Positions 42,313-51,154 of a DNA stretch of 64,000 bases are shown here, piece after piece. Position 1 is the first letter of the stretch; each line of letters opens with the position of its first letter. The stretch spans positions 248,001-312,000 of the forward strand of contig NZ_OMOQ01000001.1 of the NCBI RefSeq assembly GCF_900302475.1. The letters run 5' to 3'. The notes under the pieces are model-generated. The model was not told the DNA's origin. It made no database searches and saw only the letters and a program-made list of their open reading frames with translations. Made by a program: the position numbers and the translations under genes. Source of the stretch: Defluviimonas aquaemixtae. Its GTDB lineage: Bacteria; Pseudomonadota; Alphaproteobacteria; Rhodobacterales; Rhodobacteraceae.

Positions 42313-43437
42313 TCAGTTCCCGCGAGCGCTGGCTTGCGCGTCCTTCACAATCACCTTTTCGCCGTCACGGACGAGATCCTGGCCGGACACGATGATGCGC
42401 GCATCCTCCGGCACGCCAGTCAGAACTAGCCCCTCCGGTGTGTCGTCGATGAGTTCTACCGACGCGAAGTTCGCGATGTCATCATGGCCCACAACGCGCA
42501 GCCCCAGTTCGCCCTCTACCGAGAGCGTGATGACCGAGCGGGGCACCGTCACGGCGCGTTCCGGACTCGTGAAAAGGCTGACCTCTGCGGTCATGCCAGA
42601 CGGTATGGTGCGGTCGGGGTTGGGCAGCGCGATCTCAACAGGGTAGGTGCGTGTGGTGGGCGAGGCATCGCGAGCGACGTGGCGGACGTGACCGTCGATG
42701 TGCGTTCCATGGACGAGTCGTACCGATGCCGGGTCGCCCTTCGCGACGAAGCCGATGTCGATCTCGCTCACCTCGGCGCGCACGACGATCGGGTCGAGCG
42801 CGAGAAGAGTCGCGATCGGCGTGCCGACCTGAACCCACTCGCCAAGCTCGACATCGACTGTATCGATGACGCCGGCGAAGGGCGCGCGCAGATTCAGCCG
42901 GTCTGCCGCCGCTTCGGCCTGGCGAAGCGCCGCCTCGGCAGCAGCCTTGTCCGCACGGACGCGGATGAGTTGCAGTTCGGCGGTGTTGCCACTCTGGAAG
43001 AGCTTCTCGGCAACTTCGAGTTCCTGCTGGCGCTGGGCTAGCGTGGCCTGCGCGGTCATCACCGCGGCGGTGATATCGTCGCCCTCGACCGACGTCACGA
43101 TCTGATCCGCCTCAACATAGTCGCCCTGAGATATGTCAAGCGCCGCGATCACTCCTCCCGCCCGAGCGGCGAGTACGGCGTGCTTGTCCGCGCCTGTAAC
43201 GCCGGAGACTCGAATCTCGCGCGCATGCTCGATGAACTTCGGGGTGATCGCCGCCACCGTGCGCAGCGATTCATCAGTGCCGGCAGTATCGCCGGCCTGC
43301 TCGGTTTCAGGGGCAGGCTGGGCTGCACGCGCCTCTTCGCTGCCGACCGAGGTAAACTTACCGGTTCCGACCCAAAGGCCGGCTGCGATAAGCACGATGA
43401 TGGCCGCAATCTTGTGGCCTTTTATGCGCGAAGCCAT
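42313..43437 (-). CDS. RND efflux periplasmic adaptor (membrane fusion protein)
   Basis: A 374-residue adaptor with an N-terminal hydrophobic anchor (IAAIIVLIAAGLWVGTGKF), a lipoyl half VLAARAGGVIAALDISQGDYV, an alanine/glutamate-rich coiled-coil hairpin at about 135-190 (AAVMTAQATLAQRQQELEVAEKLF is part), the second lipoyl half LRAPFAGVIDTVDVELGEWVQ and beta-barrel. It carries the Gly/Ala-type linker found in AcrA/MexA-like proteins. It precedes the RND permease on the same operon with a three-base gap. Confidence 0.91.
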   Translation of the reverse strand: MASRIKGHKIAAIIVLIAAGLWVGTGKFTSVGSEEARAAQPAPETEQAGDTAGTDESLRTVAAITPKFIEHAREIRVSGVTGADKHAVLAARAGGVIAALDISQGDYVEADQIVTSVEGDDITAAVMTAQATLAQRQQELEVAEKLFQSGNTAELQLIRVRADKAAAEAALRQAEAAADRLNLRAPFAGVIDTVDVELGEWVQVGTPIATLLALDPIVVRAEVSEIDIGFVAKGDPASVRLVHGTHIDGHVRHVARDASPTTRTYPVEIALPNPDRTIPSGMTAEVSLFTSPERAVTVPRSVITLSVEGELGLRVVGHDDIANFASVELIDDTPEGLVLTGVPEDARIIVSGQDLVRDGEKVIVKDAQASARGN

Positions 43438-43550
43438 GGAAATGAAGTCCCAGTATCGAACACGAAAGAATCAGCCATACCATTATTGTCAGGCCAATTC
43501 TCCTGCCCCCATTCGTCGCGTACTATTATCTGGCAAGTGAACGGTAAAGT

Positions 43551-44468
43551 TCAATATGGCCCCGCGAATTTTCGCCGAAATGCGCGGTCTTCGTCCTCGG
43601 ATAGTGCGCGCAGGGCATCTATGAAGGCTGCACTCGCAGGGCTGGGTGGCCGGTCGCGATGGGTCAAAACCAGCAGGCTGCGCTCTGCGGCCGGGTCGCT
43701 CGGTGCGACGAATGAAATCTCGCGCGAGCGGTCTGCAAGCACCCGGCGGGGCAGCACCGTAGCGCCCAGGCCGCTTCGAACGAAGGACAAGAGCGTCATT
43801 GTATTGCGCGCAGTGAGGGTGCTTCCGCGGATCATTGTGCGTGCCGTCGGGTGATCGATCAGGTCGCAGAGCGGGTTCACGATGAGTGGCTCGTCGGCGA
43901 GCCGCGACCAACTCAATGCTCCGGTAAGGATGGGGCTGTCCGCGCGGCAGACAATTCCAAGCCGGTCCGCAAACAGCGTCTCCGCAACTAGCTCTGTCCT
44001 TAGGGGCTGGTCTGGGGCGCCGGCCGAGGCGATTCCGATATCCGCTTCGTCGAAGCGTAGCCTGCGCAGGACGGCCGCGCTGTCCACGTCCGCGATTTCC
44101 AGCCGTACATCAGGCCGCGAACCACGGAACCCCGCGATTGCTGACGGCAGGACCGTCATCGCGGCCGAGGGCACGGCTGCGATCCGCACGGTGCCTGCCG
44201 TAGAGCGCGCATGCCGGGTAATAGCCTCGGTGCTGCGGTCGATCGCGTCGAGCGCGCGTTCGCATTCTTCGAGAACGCGCAGGCCGAGCGGTGTAAGCCG
44301 GTTCTTGCGCTCGCCCGCGAAGAGCGGCGCGCCGACTTCCGTTTCGAATTGCGAAAGCGTCATCGAGATCGCTGACGGGGTACGCCCAAGTGTCGCCGCT
44401 GCTGCCGCAAGGGTTCCCTCTCTCGCAACGGCACGAAAACTGCGCATCATGTCGGGTTTCAACAGCAT
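43551..44468 (-). CDS. LysR-family transcriptional regulator
   Basis: A 305-residue regulator: winged helix-turn-helix at residues 6-66 (FRAVAREGTLAAAAATLGRT, then PSAISMTLSQFETEVGAPLF), and a substrate-binding-like domain with GTVRIAAVPSAAM, EADIGIA and GLGATVLP. Divergent from the aldehyde-dehydrogenase operon with an 89-base intergenic region holding two palindromes, the usual layout for a LysR protein regulating its neighbour and itself. The inducer is unknown but is probably a substrate of the flanking pathway. Confidence 0.9.
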   Translation of the reverse strand: MLLKPDMMRSFRAVAREGTLAAAAATLGRTPSAISMTLSQFETEVGAPLFAGERKNRLTPLGLRVLEECERALDAIDRSTEAITRHARSTAGTVRIAAVPSAAMTVLPSAIAGFRGSRPDVRLEIADVDSAAVLRRLRFDEADIGIASAGAPDQPLRTELVAETLFADRLGIVCRADSPILTGALSWSRLADEPLIVNPLCDLIDHPTARTMIRGSTLTARNTMTLLSFVRSGLGATVLPRRVLADRSREISFVAPSDPAAERSLLVLTHRDRPPSPASAAFIDALRALSEDEDRAFRRKFAGPY

Positions 44469-44469
44469 G

Positions 44470-44484
44470 TTCAGATAGTCTGAA
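44470..44484. promoter_or_regulatory. Candidate LysR operator 1
   Basis: TTCAGATAGTCTGAA is a perfect 6-bp palindrome with a 3-base centre and contains the LysR T-N11-A pattern (TCAGATAGTCTGA). It lies one base before the LysR start codon and 73 bases before the aldehyde dehydrogenase, suggesting autoregulation. Confidence 0.5.
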
Positions 44485-44498
44485 AGAAAGTAAAGAAA

Positions 44499-44514
44499 TT
44501 CAAGATTGATTGAA
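44499..44514. promoter_or_regulatory. Candidate LysR operator 2
   Basis: TTCAAGATTGATTGAA is a perfect 5-bp palindrome with a 6-base centre, 14 bases from operator 1 and 43 bases before the aldehyde-dehydrogenase start. Both sites share the TTCA/TGAA arms, which supports a common binding protein. Confidence 0.4.
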
Positions 44515-44557
44515 GTCGCGGCGCTGACTTATCAACCCTTGGCACAGGAGGATCAGG

Positions 44558-46009
44558 ATGAGCGAAAAGACGGGGCTGTTCATTGCGGGTCGTTGGCAGG
44601 ACGGCGCGAGCGAAATCGAAAACCGGAACCCATCGGATGTCTCCGACCTGATCGGACGCTACGCACAGGCGAATACGGCGCAGTTAGAGGAGGCGCTTGT
44701 CGCGGCGAGGACGGCGCAGCCGCTTTGGTGGTCCGCCGGAATCCAAAAACGCCACGACGTACTCATGGCGATCGGAACCGAGCTCATGTCCCGCGCGGCC
44801 GAAATCGGCGCAATGGTGTCGCGTGAGGAGGGCAAGCCGCTGGCCGAGGGCAAGGGCGAGGTCTACCGCGCCGGACAGTTCTTCACCTACTTCGCGGCCG
44901 AGGTACTCCGCAATCAGGGCGACCTTGCCGAAAGCGTGCGGCCCGGGGTCGAGATCGACGTGCGCCGCGACCCGGTGGGTGTCGTCGCCATCGTCAGTCC
45001 GTGGAACTTCCCGATCGCGACCCCGGCCTGGAAGATCGCGCCGGCGCTGGCCTTCGCTAACGCGGTCGTCTGGAAGCCGGCGAATCTGACTCCGGGCTCG
45101 GCGGTGATGCTGACCGAAATCATCGCGCGTCAGGACATCCCCTCGGGTCTCTTCAACCTCGTCATGGGGTCGGGCCGCGAGGTAGGGCAGCGGCTCGTGG
45201 AAAGCCCAGGCGTGGATGCGATCAGCTTCACGGGCTCGGTGCCCGTCGGACGAGGTATCGCGGCGGCGGCGGTCGCGAACATGACCAAGGTGCAGATGGA
45301 GATGGGGTCCAAGAACCCGATGCTGATCTTGGAGGACTGCGATCTCGATTTGGCGGTCGCGCATGCCGCAATTGCGGCCTTCGGCGGCACAGGGCAGAAA
45401 TGCACCGCGGCCTCGCGGCTCATCGTGCACGAGAAGGTGCACGACGCATTCGTCGAACGGCTCGTGAAGGCTGCCGAGGCGCTGAAGGTTGGCCACGCGC
45501 TGGACGAGGGCACCCAGATCGGTCCAGTGGTCAGCGCGGGCCAGCTCGCACAGAATCTCGACTATATCGGGATCGGCAAGTCCGAAGACGCGGAGCTTCT
45601 AACCGGCGGCTGCCGGCTCGATCGCAAGACCGAGGGGCACTACATGGCGCCCGCTGTCTTCGCAGGCACAAGAAACGACATGCGCGTCAATCGAGAGGAG
45701 ATGTTCGCTCCGATCACCTGCGTGATGAATGCGGGCAGCTACGACGAAGCCCTTGCCATCGCGAACGACAGCGAGTTCGGCCTGACGGCCGGGATCATGA
45801 CCCGTTCTCTCGCCCGCGCGAGCCACTTCCGCGCCAACATGCGCGCAGGCTGCGTGATGGTAAATCTGCCGACGGCGGGGACCGACTATCATGTGCCGTT
45901 CGGCGGTCGGGGTGCATCCTCGTTCGGACCGCGCGAACAGGGACGCTATGCGGCGGAGTTCTACACGACGGTGAAAACCGCCTATGTCGCCGCCGGGACG
46001 CCGGAATGA
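44558..46009 (+). CDS. NAD(P)-dependent aldehyde dehydrogenase (semialdehyde type)
   Basis: A 483-residue ALDH-superfamily enzyme. The cofactor/catalytic residues are present: SPWNFP (N residue), Glu248 in VQMEMGSKNP and nucleophile Cys282 in GQKCTAASR, 34 residues apart as in the family, plus EEMFAPITCV and PFGGRGASSFGPREQ. The MEMGSKNPMLIL loop resembles the alpha-ketoglutarate or succinate semialdehyde dehydrogenases. It is the first gene of a four-gene operon and overlaps the next by ATGA. Its aldehyde substrate is unknown. Confidence 0.9.
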   Translation: MSEKTGLFIAGRWQDGASEIENRNPSDVSDLIGRYAQANTAQLEEALVAARTAQPLWWSAGIQKRHDVLMAIGTELMSRAAEIGAMVSREEGKPLAEGKGEVYRAGQFFTYFAAEVLRNQGDLAESVRPGVEIDVRRDPVGVVAIVSPWNFPIATPAWKIAPALAFANAVVWKPANLTPGSAVMLTEIIARQDIPSGLFNLVMGSGREVGQRLVESPGVDAISFTGSVPVGRGIAAAAVANMTKVQMEMGSKNPMLILEDCDLDLAVAHAAIAAFGGTGQKCTAASRLIVHEKVHDAFVERLVKAAEALKVGHALDEGTQIGPVVSAGQLAQNLDYIGIGKSEDAELLTGGCRLDRKTEGHYMAPAVFAGTRNDMRVNREEMFAPITCVMNAGSYDEALAIANDSEFGLTAGIMTRSLARASHFRANMRAGCVMVNLPTAGTDYHVPFGGRGASSFGPREQGRYAAEFYTTVKTAYVAAGTPE

Positions 46010-46992
46010 ATCCGCTGATTGACGGCCTGCAATACGCCAACTGGTCGGAGAAGATCTTCCGGCAGATGCGCGAAGGCTGCGTCGACGGGATCCACGTCAC
46101 TATCACCTACCACGAGAGCTTTCGCGAGACGGTCCTGCAGATCGAGCGCTGGAACCGCTGGTTCGAGCGTTTCCCCGACCTGATCTTTCAGGGCTTCACA
46201 GCCGAGGATGTCGCGAAAGCGCGCGACACCGGCCGAACCGCGATCTTCTTCGGCTCTCAGAACCCGTCCTGCATCGAGGACGATATTGGGCTGGTCGAAG
46301 TGCTGCACCGGCTGGGCCTCAGGTTCATGCAGCTCACCTACAACAACCAGTCGCTTCTCGCGACGGGCTGCTACGAGGCCGAGGACATGGGCCTGACACG
46401 GATGGGCCGCGAGGTTGTGGCCGAAATGAACCGGGTCGGGCTCGTCGTCGACATGAGTCATTCCGGCGAACGCTCGACGCTGGATGCGATCGAGCATTCG
46501 ACGCGCCCCATCGCGATCACCCATGCCAACCCGCATTCCTGGCACCCCGCACTTCGCAACAAGTCCGAGACGGTGCTGCGCGCCTTGGCCGAAAGCGGCG
46601 GGATGCTCGGCTTCTCGGTCTATCCGCATCACCTGAAGGGCGGCAGCGGTTGCCCGCTGGAGAGTTTCTGCGCGATGATCGCGCGGACCGCCGAACTGAT
46701 GGGTGTGGAGCGGATCGGCATCGGCACGGATCTGTGTCAGGATCAGCCCGACAGCGTGGTCGAGTGGATGCGCGTCGGGCGGTGGACCAAGAAGGTGGAC
46801 TACGGCGAGGGCAGCGCCGCAGCGCCGGGCTTTCCGCCGATGCCGGACTGGTTCCGCGACAACCGCGATTTCGGACGGATCGCAGAGGGCCTGCGCAAGG
46901 TGGGCATGTCCGAGGCGGAGGTCGCCGCCGTGATGGGCGACAACTGGCTGCGGTTCATGGCCGAGAGCTTCGGCCCGATGGCGAACGGTTGA
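46006..46992 (+). CDS. M19 (renal dipeptidase)-like protein with altered metal site
   Basis: A 328-residue amidohydrolase-fold protein resembling membrane dipeptidases in LGLRFMQLTYNNQSLLATGC, VDMSHSGERSTLDAIEHS, THANPHSWHPALRNKSE, GFSVYPHHLKGG and GIGTDLCQD. Conserved ligand positions His152, His173 and Asp242 remain. The N-terminal zinc motif HxD is replaced by LxY (residues 8-10, DGLQYANW), and the bridging Glu of the family seems replaced by Gln85 (FFGSQNPS). If the alignment is right, the binuclear zinc centre is partly lost and it may not be a peptidase. Coupled to the ALDH by a four-base overlap; no signal peptide. Confidence 0.78.
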   Translation: MNPLIDGLQYANWSEKIFRQMREGCVDGIHVTITYHESFRETVLQIERWNRWFERFPDLIFQGFTAEDVAKARDTGRTAIFFGSQNPSCIEDDIGLVEVLHRLGLRFMQLTYNNQSLLATGCYEAEDMGLTRMGREVVAEMNRVGLVVDMSHSGERSTLDAIEHSTRPIAITHANPHSWHPALRNKSETVLRALAESGGMLGFSVYPHHLKGGSGCPLESFCAMIARTAELMGVERIGIGTDLCQDQPDSVVEWMRVGRWTKKVDYGEGSAAAPGFPPMPDWFRDNRDFGRIAEGLRKVGMSEAEVAAVMGDNWLRFMAESFGPMANG

Positions 46993-46996
46993 CGGC

Positions 46997-48670
46997 ATGA
47001 AGAAAGACGCTCGCACGCATGACGATCTCGCCCCGTTCCGCCGGCCGCCCGAGGTCGTGATGCGGCTTGCCCGGATGGGAAGCGCGCACCCGACGCGGCT
47101 TTCGTTCCTGCGCGTCCTCTTGCGTCGGATGCGCGACGAACGCTGGCGCTTCGACCGGCCGCTTTGGGAGATCGACGCGAAGGGCGTGGGCCGGGCGGTC
47201 TATCGCGCCACGGGGCCTGAGCGGACGTATTCGCTCGTCGCCTTCGCCCACGATCTGCCCGACCACATGCGCTCGGACCGTGTGATCGCCACCGCCTGGG
47301 ATGCGACCTTCACGCTTTTCGACGGCATGCCGACAGTGGTCGATCTTGACCGGCTTCAGGCCAACGTCCCGTTGCAGGAGGCAGGACGAATCAGCGGGTC
47401 GGAGCTGTCGCTCAGCCGGGCGAACCGATCCGTGCGGCTGTTCGAGCACGTGGTCGCCAGTCTGGCCGAGGGACGCCAGCCCGACGCCGAAGAGATTGAC
47501 CGCGTCGGCTATCTGATGCGCACGACGGCGGTCTACGGATCGGGTAAGTTCGGCGCGGCGGATCGGTCTGTGCTGACCGGGCGGCCCGAGATGAAGGGGC
47601 CGTTTCAGGCCGAGATGCTGTCGGTCTGGCTGACCCGGGCATTCACGGTCGATCTGGCGGAACACCTCGCGCGAATGCGGGGAGGCGACAGGGCCGTCGC
47701 CATGGCGCCCGATCTTAGGCGGCGGCTCGGCGTCGGCAATTCGACCGGCCTCGGGATGGCGCCGTTTCTCATCCGGCACCCGGCGCTTTTGAACAACTGG
47801 ATGTTGGCGCGAGAAGAGGCGCTCGCGCGGGTCCGCGCGCAAGTCGGCGCCATGCCTGACGCGGTTGCCGCGCTGGGCGAAGCGCTACGCGCGGCGGAGG
47901 CCAATCACAAGCACTGGCGGTCCGAGCATCCCATCCAGATCGCCAAGCTCGCCGATCTGGGGCGGGACCTTGAGCGGATCGGGGCATATCTCGAAAACTG
48001 GCCGGGCGGCGAGGAGCGGCCGTGGGACGCGCTCTGGCGTTGGGGCGAGGAGGTGCTAAGCCTCGAAGGGCAGGAGGCGCTTCTAGCGATGATGCTCGAG
48101 CCGCATGGGGCACTCGTCGACGACCTCGCCGCCACGATGGACGCCGACGAGGGATCGGAGTTCCGCATCGATGGCACCGTTCCGGTCGCGGCGATCAGGG
48201 ATGCGCTGGCGCGGCACTACGGCTGGGCGCTCGACGTCAACTACGGCGACAGGGAGGCGGTGGCGCGGTTCTGGTATGTGTCCGAGGAGAAACTGGAGCC
48301 GCGCCTCGGCGAGCGGTTCAGCGAACTCGGGGCGGCGCGGGAACTGCCGCTCGGCACCGGCCGGATGGCTGCCGAGATGGACCGGGCGCTTGCCGTCTGG
48401 GAAGGGGAGGGACCGCTGGCCGCTTTCCTTCTCGCTCATCCTGAACACCGCTTCATGGCGCGCCGGCTCCAGATCGCGAGGGGCCACCCCTATGCCGAAA
48501 TCCGCGACAACCTGCTGGCAGCCGACATGCTGCCGATCGATCTTCTGCGCTGCAAGCTCGCGTTTTTTGGCGCGACGCATTTCGATCCGCGATCGGACCG
48601 CTGGGTAAGGATTTCGCTGTTCCAGAACGCGCCCTACCCATACGAGATGGCGGAAGGCTCGGTGGCATGA
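46997..48670 (+). CDS. Uncharacterised 557-residue protein
   Basis: I do not recognise this family. It is a soluble, mostly helical protein, rich in Arg, Leu and acidic residues, without signal peptide or transmembrane helices. It starts four bases after the M19-like gene and overlaps the next gene by ATGA, so it belongs to the same pathway operon. Visible conserved-looking pieces are RLARMGSAHPTRLSFLRVLL near residue 20, the Gly-rich YGSGKFGAADR, NSTGLGMAPFLIRHPALLNNW in the middle, and FRIDGTVPVAAIRDALARHYGW. The HPALLNNWMLAREEAL helix may bind a cofactor or partner; that is speculation. The C-terminal part contains PYAEIRDNLLAADMLPIDLL. Confidence 0.85.
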   Translation: MKKDARTHDDLAPFRRPPEVVMRLARMGSAHPTRLSFLRVLLRRMRDERWRFDRPLWEIDAKGVGRAVYRATGPERTYSLVAFAHDLPDHMRSDRVIATAWDATFTLFDGMPTVVDLDRLQANVPLQEAGRISGSELSLSRANRSVRLFEHVVASLAEGRQPDAEEIDRVGYLMRTTAVYGSGKFGAADRSVLTGRPEMKGPFQAEMLSVWLTRAFTVDLAEHLARMRGGDRAVAMAPDLRRRLGVGNSTGLGMAPFLIRHPALLNNWMLAREEALARVRAQVGAMPDAVAALGEALRAAEANHKHWRSEHPIQIAKLADLGRDLERIGAYLENWPGGEERPWDALWRWGEEVLSLEGQEALLAMMLEPHGALVDDLAATMDADEGSEFRIDGTVPVAAIRDALARHYGWALDVNYGDREAVARFWYVSEEKLEPRLGERFSELGAARELPLGTGRMAAEMDRALAVWEGEGPLAAFLLAHPEHRFMARRLQIARGHPYAEIRDNLLAADMLPIDLLRCKLAFFGATHFDPRSDRWVRISLFQNAPYPYEMAEGSVA

Positions 48671-49356
48671 GCGCTCTGCCGAACGATCCCACGCGAGCGG
48701 GCGCACCGGTTGCCGGTGCCGCGGTTCTGTCGCTGCCGGAGGTCGAGGCCTTGTGCCTCAAGGCCGCTCGGGGCGCGGGTATGAGCTGGGGCCTTGCAGA
48801 GGAGGCGGGTCATGCAGCCGCCTGGCTCGCCGCGCAGGGTCTGCCGGGACCGGAATTGATGCTGCGTCTTCTCGAGGCATCAAGGGGCCGGGAGTGGTCG
48901 GATCGTAGCCCCGCTCTCGGGGCGTTGCGGTGGCGCGCGCAGAATGGGTTGGCGTTACTCCCGGTTGCGACCGGCGCGGCATTCGCCGATCTCGCGGGAC
49001 CGCTTCCGCTCAGGATCGAGAGGCTCGCTTATCCGGGGCTTGTTCTACCGTCGATTGCTATTGCCGCCGGAGTGCGGGGGCACGCAATCCGACTCGAGTG
49101 GTCCAGCGGGTCGGTCGCAGTCACTGCCGAGGCGCTCGATGATGCAGAAGCAGCGCAAGGATTGTGCGATACCGCTGAAGCGAACGTTTCGCTGCAAGCC
49201 GCTGAGACGCTGGTGGACCCCGCTGAGCGGCGCCCCGGGCATTCGATTTCCCGCGCAGTGTGGCAGGCGCTCGACCACTTCGCGCTTCTCACCACGGTTC
49301 CGGCGACCGAGACATCGCGCGCCGATGCGGGTGCGGGCAGCAGCGACAACGATTGA
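48667..49356 (+). CDS. DUF3726-like protein
   Basis: A 229-residue soluble protein resembling the DUF3726 family: LSLPEVEALCLKAARGAGMSWGLAEEAGHAAAWLAAQGLPGPEL is the family-like N-terminal half, followed by a Cys/Gly-poor middle and an Ala-rich end. Function unknown. It is the last gene of the LysR-controlled operon, overlapping the 557-residue gene by four bases. The rfbA gene converges with it (eight-base gap). My family name is from sequence memory and could not be verified by search. Confidence 0.75.
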   Translation: MSALPNDPTRAGAPVAGAAVLSLPEVEALCLKAARGAGMSWGLAEEAGHAAAWLAAQGLPGPELMLRLLEASRGREWSDRSPALGALRWRAQNGLALLPVATGAAFADLAGPLPLRIERLAYPGLVLPSIAIAAGVRGHAIRLEWSSGSVAVTAEALDDAEAAQGLCDTAEANVSLQAAETLVDPAERRPGHSISRAVWQALDHFALLTTVPATETSRADAGAGSSDND

Positions 49357-49364
49357 CCGCGCGT

Positions 49365-50267
49365 TCAGTCCGCCGAGGCCAGCGACGGATCGGACGCGAT
49401 CCGAGCCAGGTACCGGCCGTACTGGGTTTTCAGATACGGCCCCGCGAGCGCGTTGAGATGAGCCGCGTCGATCCAGCCATTGAGGAACGCGATCTCCTCG
49501 GGGCAGCCGACCTTGAGATTCTGCCGCTCTTCGATCGTGCGGATGAAGTCGGCGGCGTCGAGAAGGCTCTCATGCGTGCCGGTGTCGAGCCAGGCGAAGC
49601 CTCGGCCAAGCGTTTCGACGCTGAGCCGCTCGTCGCGGTGATAGAGGTTGAGAAGATCGGTGATCTCAAGCTCGCCACGCGCGGAAGGCTTGATGGTCCT
49701 CGCCCGCGCGGGCGCGTCGCCATCGAGGAAATAGATTCCGGTAACCGCGTAGGTGCTTTTCGGCTTTTCCGGCTTTTCCACGATGGACAGAACCTTGCCG
49801 TCGCGGTCGAATTCCACCACGCCGTAGCGTTCAGGGTCCGACACGCGGTAGCCGAAGACCGTGCCGCCCTCGCTCCGCGCGTCCGCGGCGCGAAGCTTCG
49901 CGGACAGCCCTTCGCCGAAGAAGACGTTGTCGCCGAGGACCATCGCAGACGGCGCCCCGGCGAGGAACTCCTCGGCCAGGATATAGGCCTGGGCGAGACC
50001 GTCGGGCGAAGGCTGCACGACATAGTCGAAGCGCATGCCCCAGGCCGACCCGTCGCCCAGAAGCGCCTTGAACTGGGGCAGATCGCGCGGCGTGGAGATC
50101 ACCACGACCTCGCGGATGCGGGCGAGCATCAATGCCGACAGGGGATAGTAGATCATCGGCTTGTCGTAGAGCGGCAGCATCTGCTTCGACACCGCATGGG
50201 TGATCGGATAGAGCCGGGTGCCCGATCCGCCGGCCAGGATGATGCCCTTGCGTCCGGTGTCGCTCAT
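49365..50267 (-). CDS. rfbA: Glucose-1-phosphate thymidylyltransferase
   Basis: Makes dTDP-glucose from glucose-1-phosphate and dTTP, first step of dTDP-L-rhamnose synthesis. The 300-residue enzyme has the nucleotide-binding GIILAGGSGTRLYPITHAVSKQ at residues 8-27, LPLYDKPMIYYPLSALMLA, FVYG-type LGDNVFFGEG, and ENPS-type IVEKPEKPKS. Its start overlaps the rfbD stop by ATGA. It is the last gene of the operon. Confidence 0.96.
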   Translation of the reverse strand: MSDTGRKGIILAGGSGTRLYPITHAVSKQMLPLYDKPMIYYPLSALMLARIREVVVISTPRDLPQFKALLGDGSAWGMRFDYVVQPSPDGLAQAYILAEEFLAGAPSAMVLGDNVFFGEGLSAKLRAADARSEGGTVFGYRVSDPERYGVVEFDRDGKVLSIVEKPEKPKSTYAVTGIYFLDGDAPARARTIKPSARGELEITDLLNLYHRDERLSVETLGRGFAWLDTGTHESLLDAADFIRTIEERQNLKVGCPEEIAFLNGWIDAAHLNALAGPYLKTQYGRYLARIASDPSLASAD

Positions 50268-51154
50268 CTCCCTTCCTCCAGTTCGCTGATCACTTGCGCA
50301 AGGCCAGCGCGCCAGTCAGGCTGTTCTATTCCGTAGGCAGCACGGATGCGGCTGCAATCGAGTGCGGAATTCGAGGGTCGCCGGGCGGGCGTCGGGAACT
50401 CCGAAGTCGGGATGCGGCGGACATGCGGCCGGCGCGGCAGACGGGCTTCGGCAAAGATCGCGTCGGCGAAGTCGGCCCAACTGACCGTCGGAGCGCCGGC
50501 AAAGTGATAGATGCCGGACTGTCCGCCGCCGCCATGAAGCGCCTGAGCGACCGTCCAAAGCGCGTGCGCTATGTCGGCTGCCGGCGTTGGTCCGCCCCGC
50601 TGATCATCGACGATGGACAGAACGTCGCGCTCGGCGCCAAGCCGCAACATCGACTTTACGAAGTTCCGCCCATGCGCCGAGAAGACCCAGGCGGTGCGCA
50701 GGATGACATGCTCGCCGCTTGCCTCCATGACGACGCGTTCGCCGGCGAGCTTGGTTTCGCCATATGCGCCGAGGGGAGCGACGGGGTCGTCTTCGCGCCA
50801 CGGCCGGGAGCCGGCACCGTCGAAGACGTAGTCGGTTGAGACATGGAGGAACGGCACGCGGCGCGCGGCCGCGGCGCGCGCCATTGCGCCCGGCGCCTCG
50901 GCGTTGACGGCATGGGCGGTCTCGCGGTCGTTCTCCGCCGCATCCACGGCGGTGTATGCGGCGGCATTGATCACGATATCGGCGTCGGCGGAGGCGATGA
51001 TGTCGGCACACGACGCGGGCTTCCTCAGATCCGCCGCATCTTTCCCGAGTGCGACGACCTCGACTCCGCGTGGCGCGCGGCGTGCAAGCTCGATCCCGAG
51101 TTGGCCGGTTGTTCCGAATACGAGTGCTTTCGCTGGTCTCGAGAAGGTGATCAT
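50264..51154 (-). CDS. rfbD: dTDP-4-dehydrorhamnose reductase
   Basis: The last step to dTDP-L-rhamnose: reduces the 4-keto group with NADPH. The 296-residue protein has GTTGQLGIELAR, the active-site pair YGETKLAGE, STDYVFDG and GAPTVSWADFADAIF. A longer in-frame start (372 residues) would overlap the acyltransferase coding sequence; the ATG used overlaps the acyltransferase stop by ATGA. Fourth gene of the rfb operon. Confidence 0.94.
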   Translation of the reverse strand: MITFSRPAKALVFGTTGQLGIELARRAPRGVEVVALGKDAADLRKPASCADIIASADADIVINAAAYTAVDAAENDRETAHAVNAEAPGAMARAAAARRVPFLHVSTDYVFDGAGSRPWREDDPVAPLGAYGETKLAGERVVMEASGEHVILRTAWVFSAHGRNFVKSMLRLGAERDVLSIVDDQRGGPTPAADIAHALWTVAQALHGGGGQSGIYHFAGAPTVSWADFADAIFAEARLPRRPHVRRIPTSEFPTPARRPSNSALDCSRIRAAYGIEQPDWRAGLAQVISELEEGR

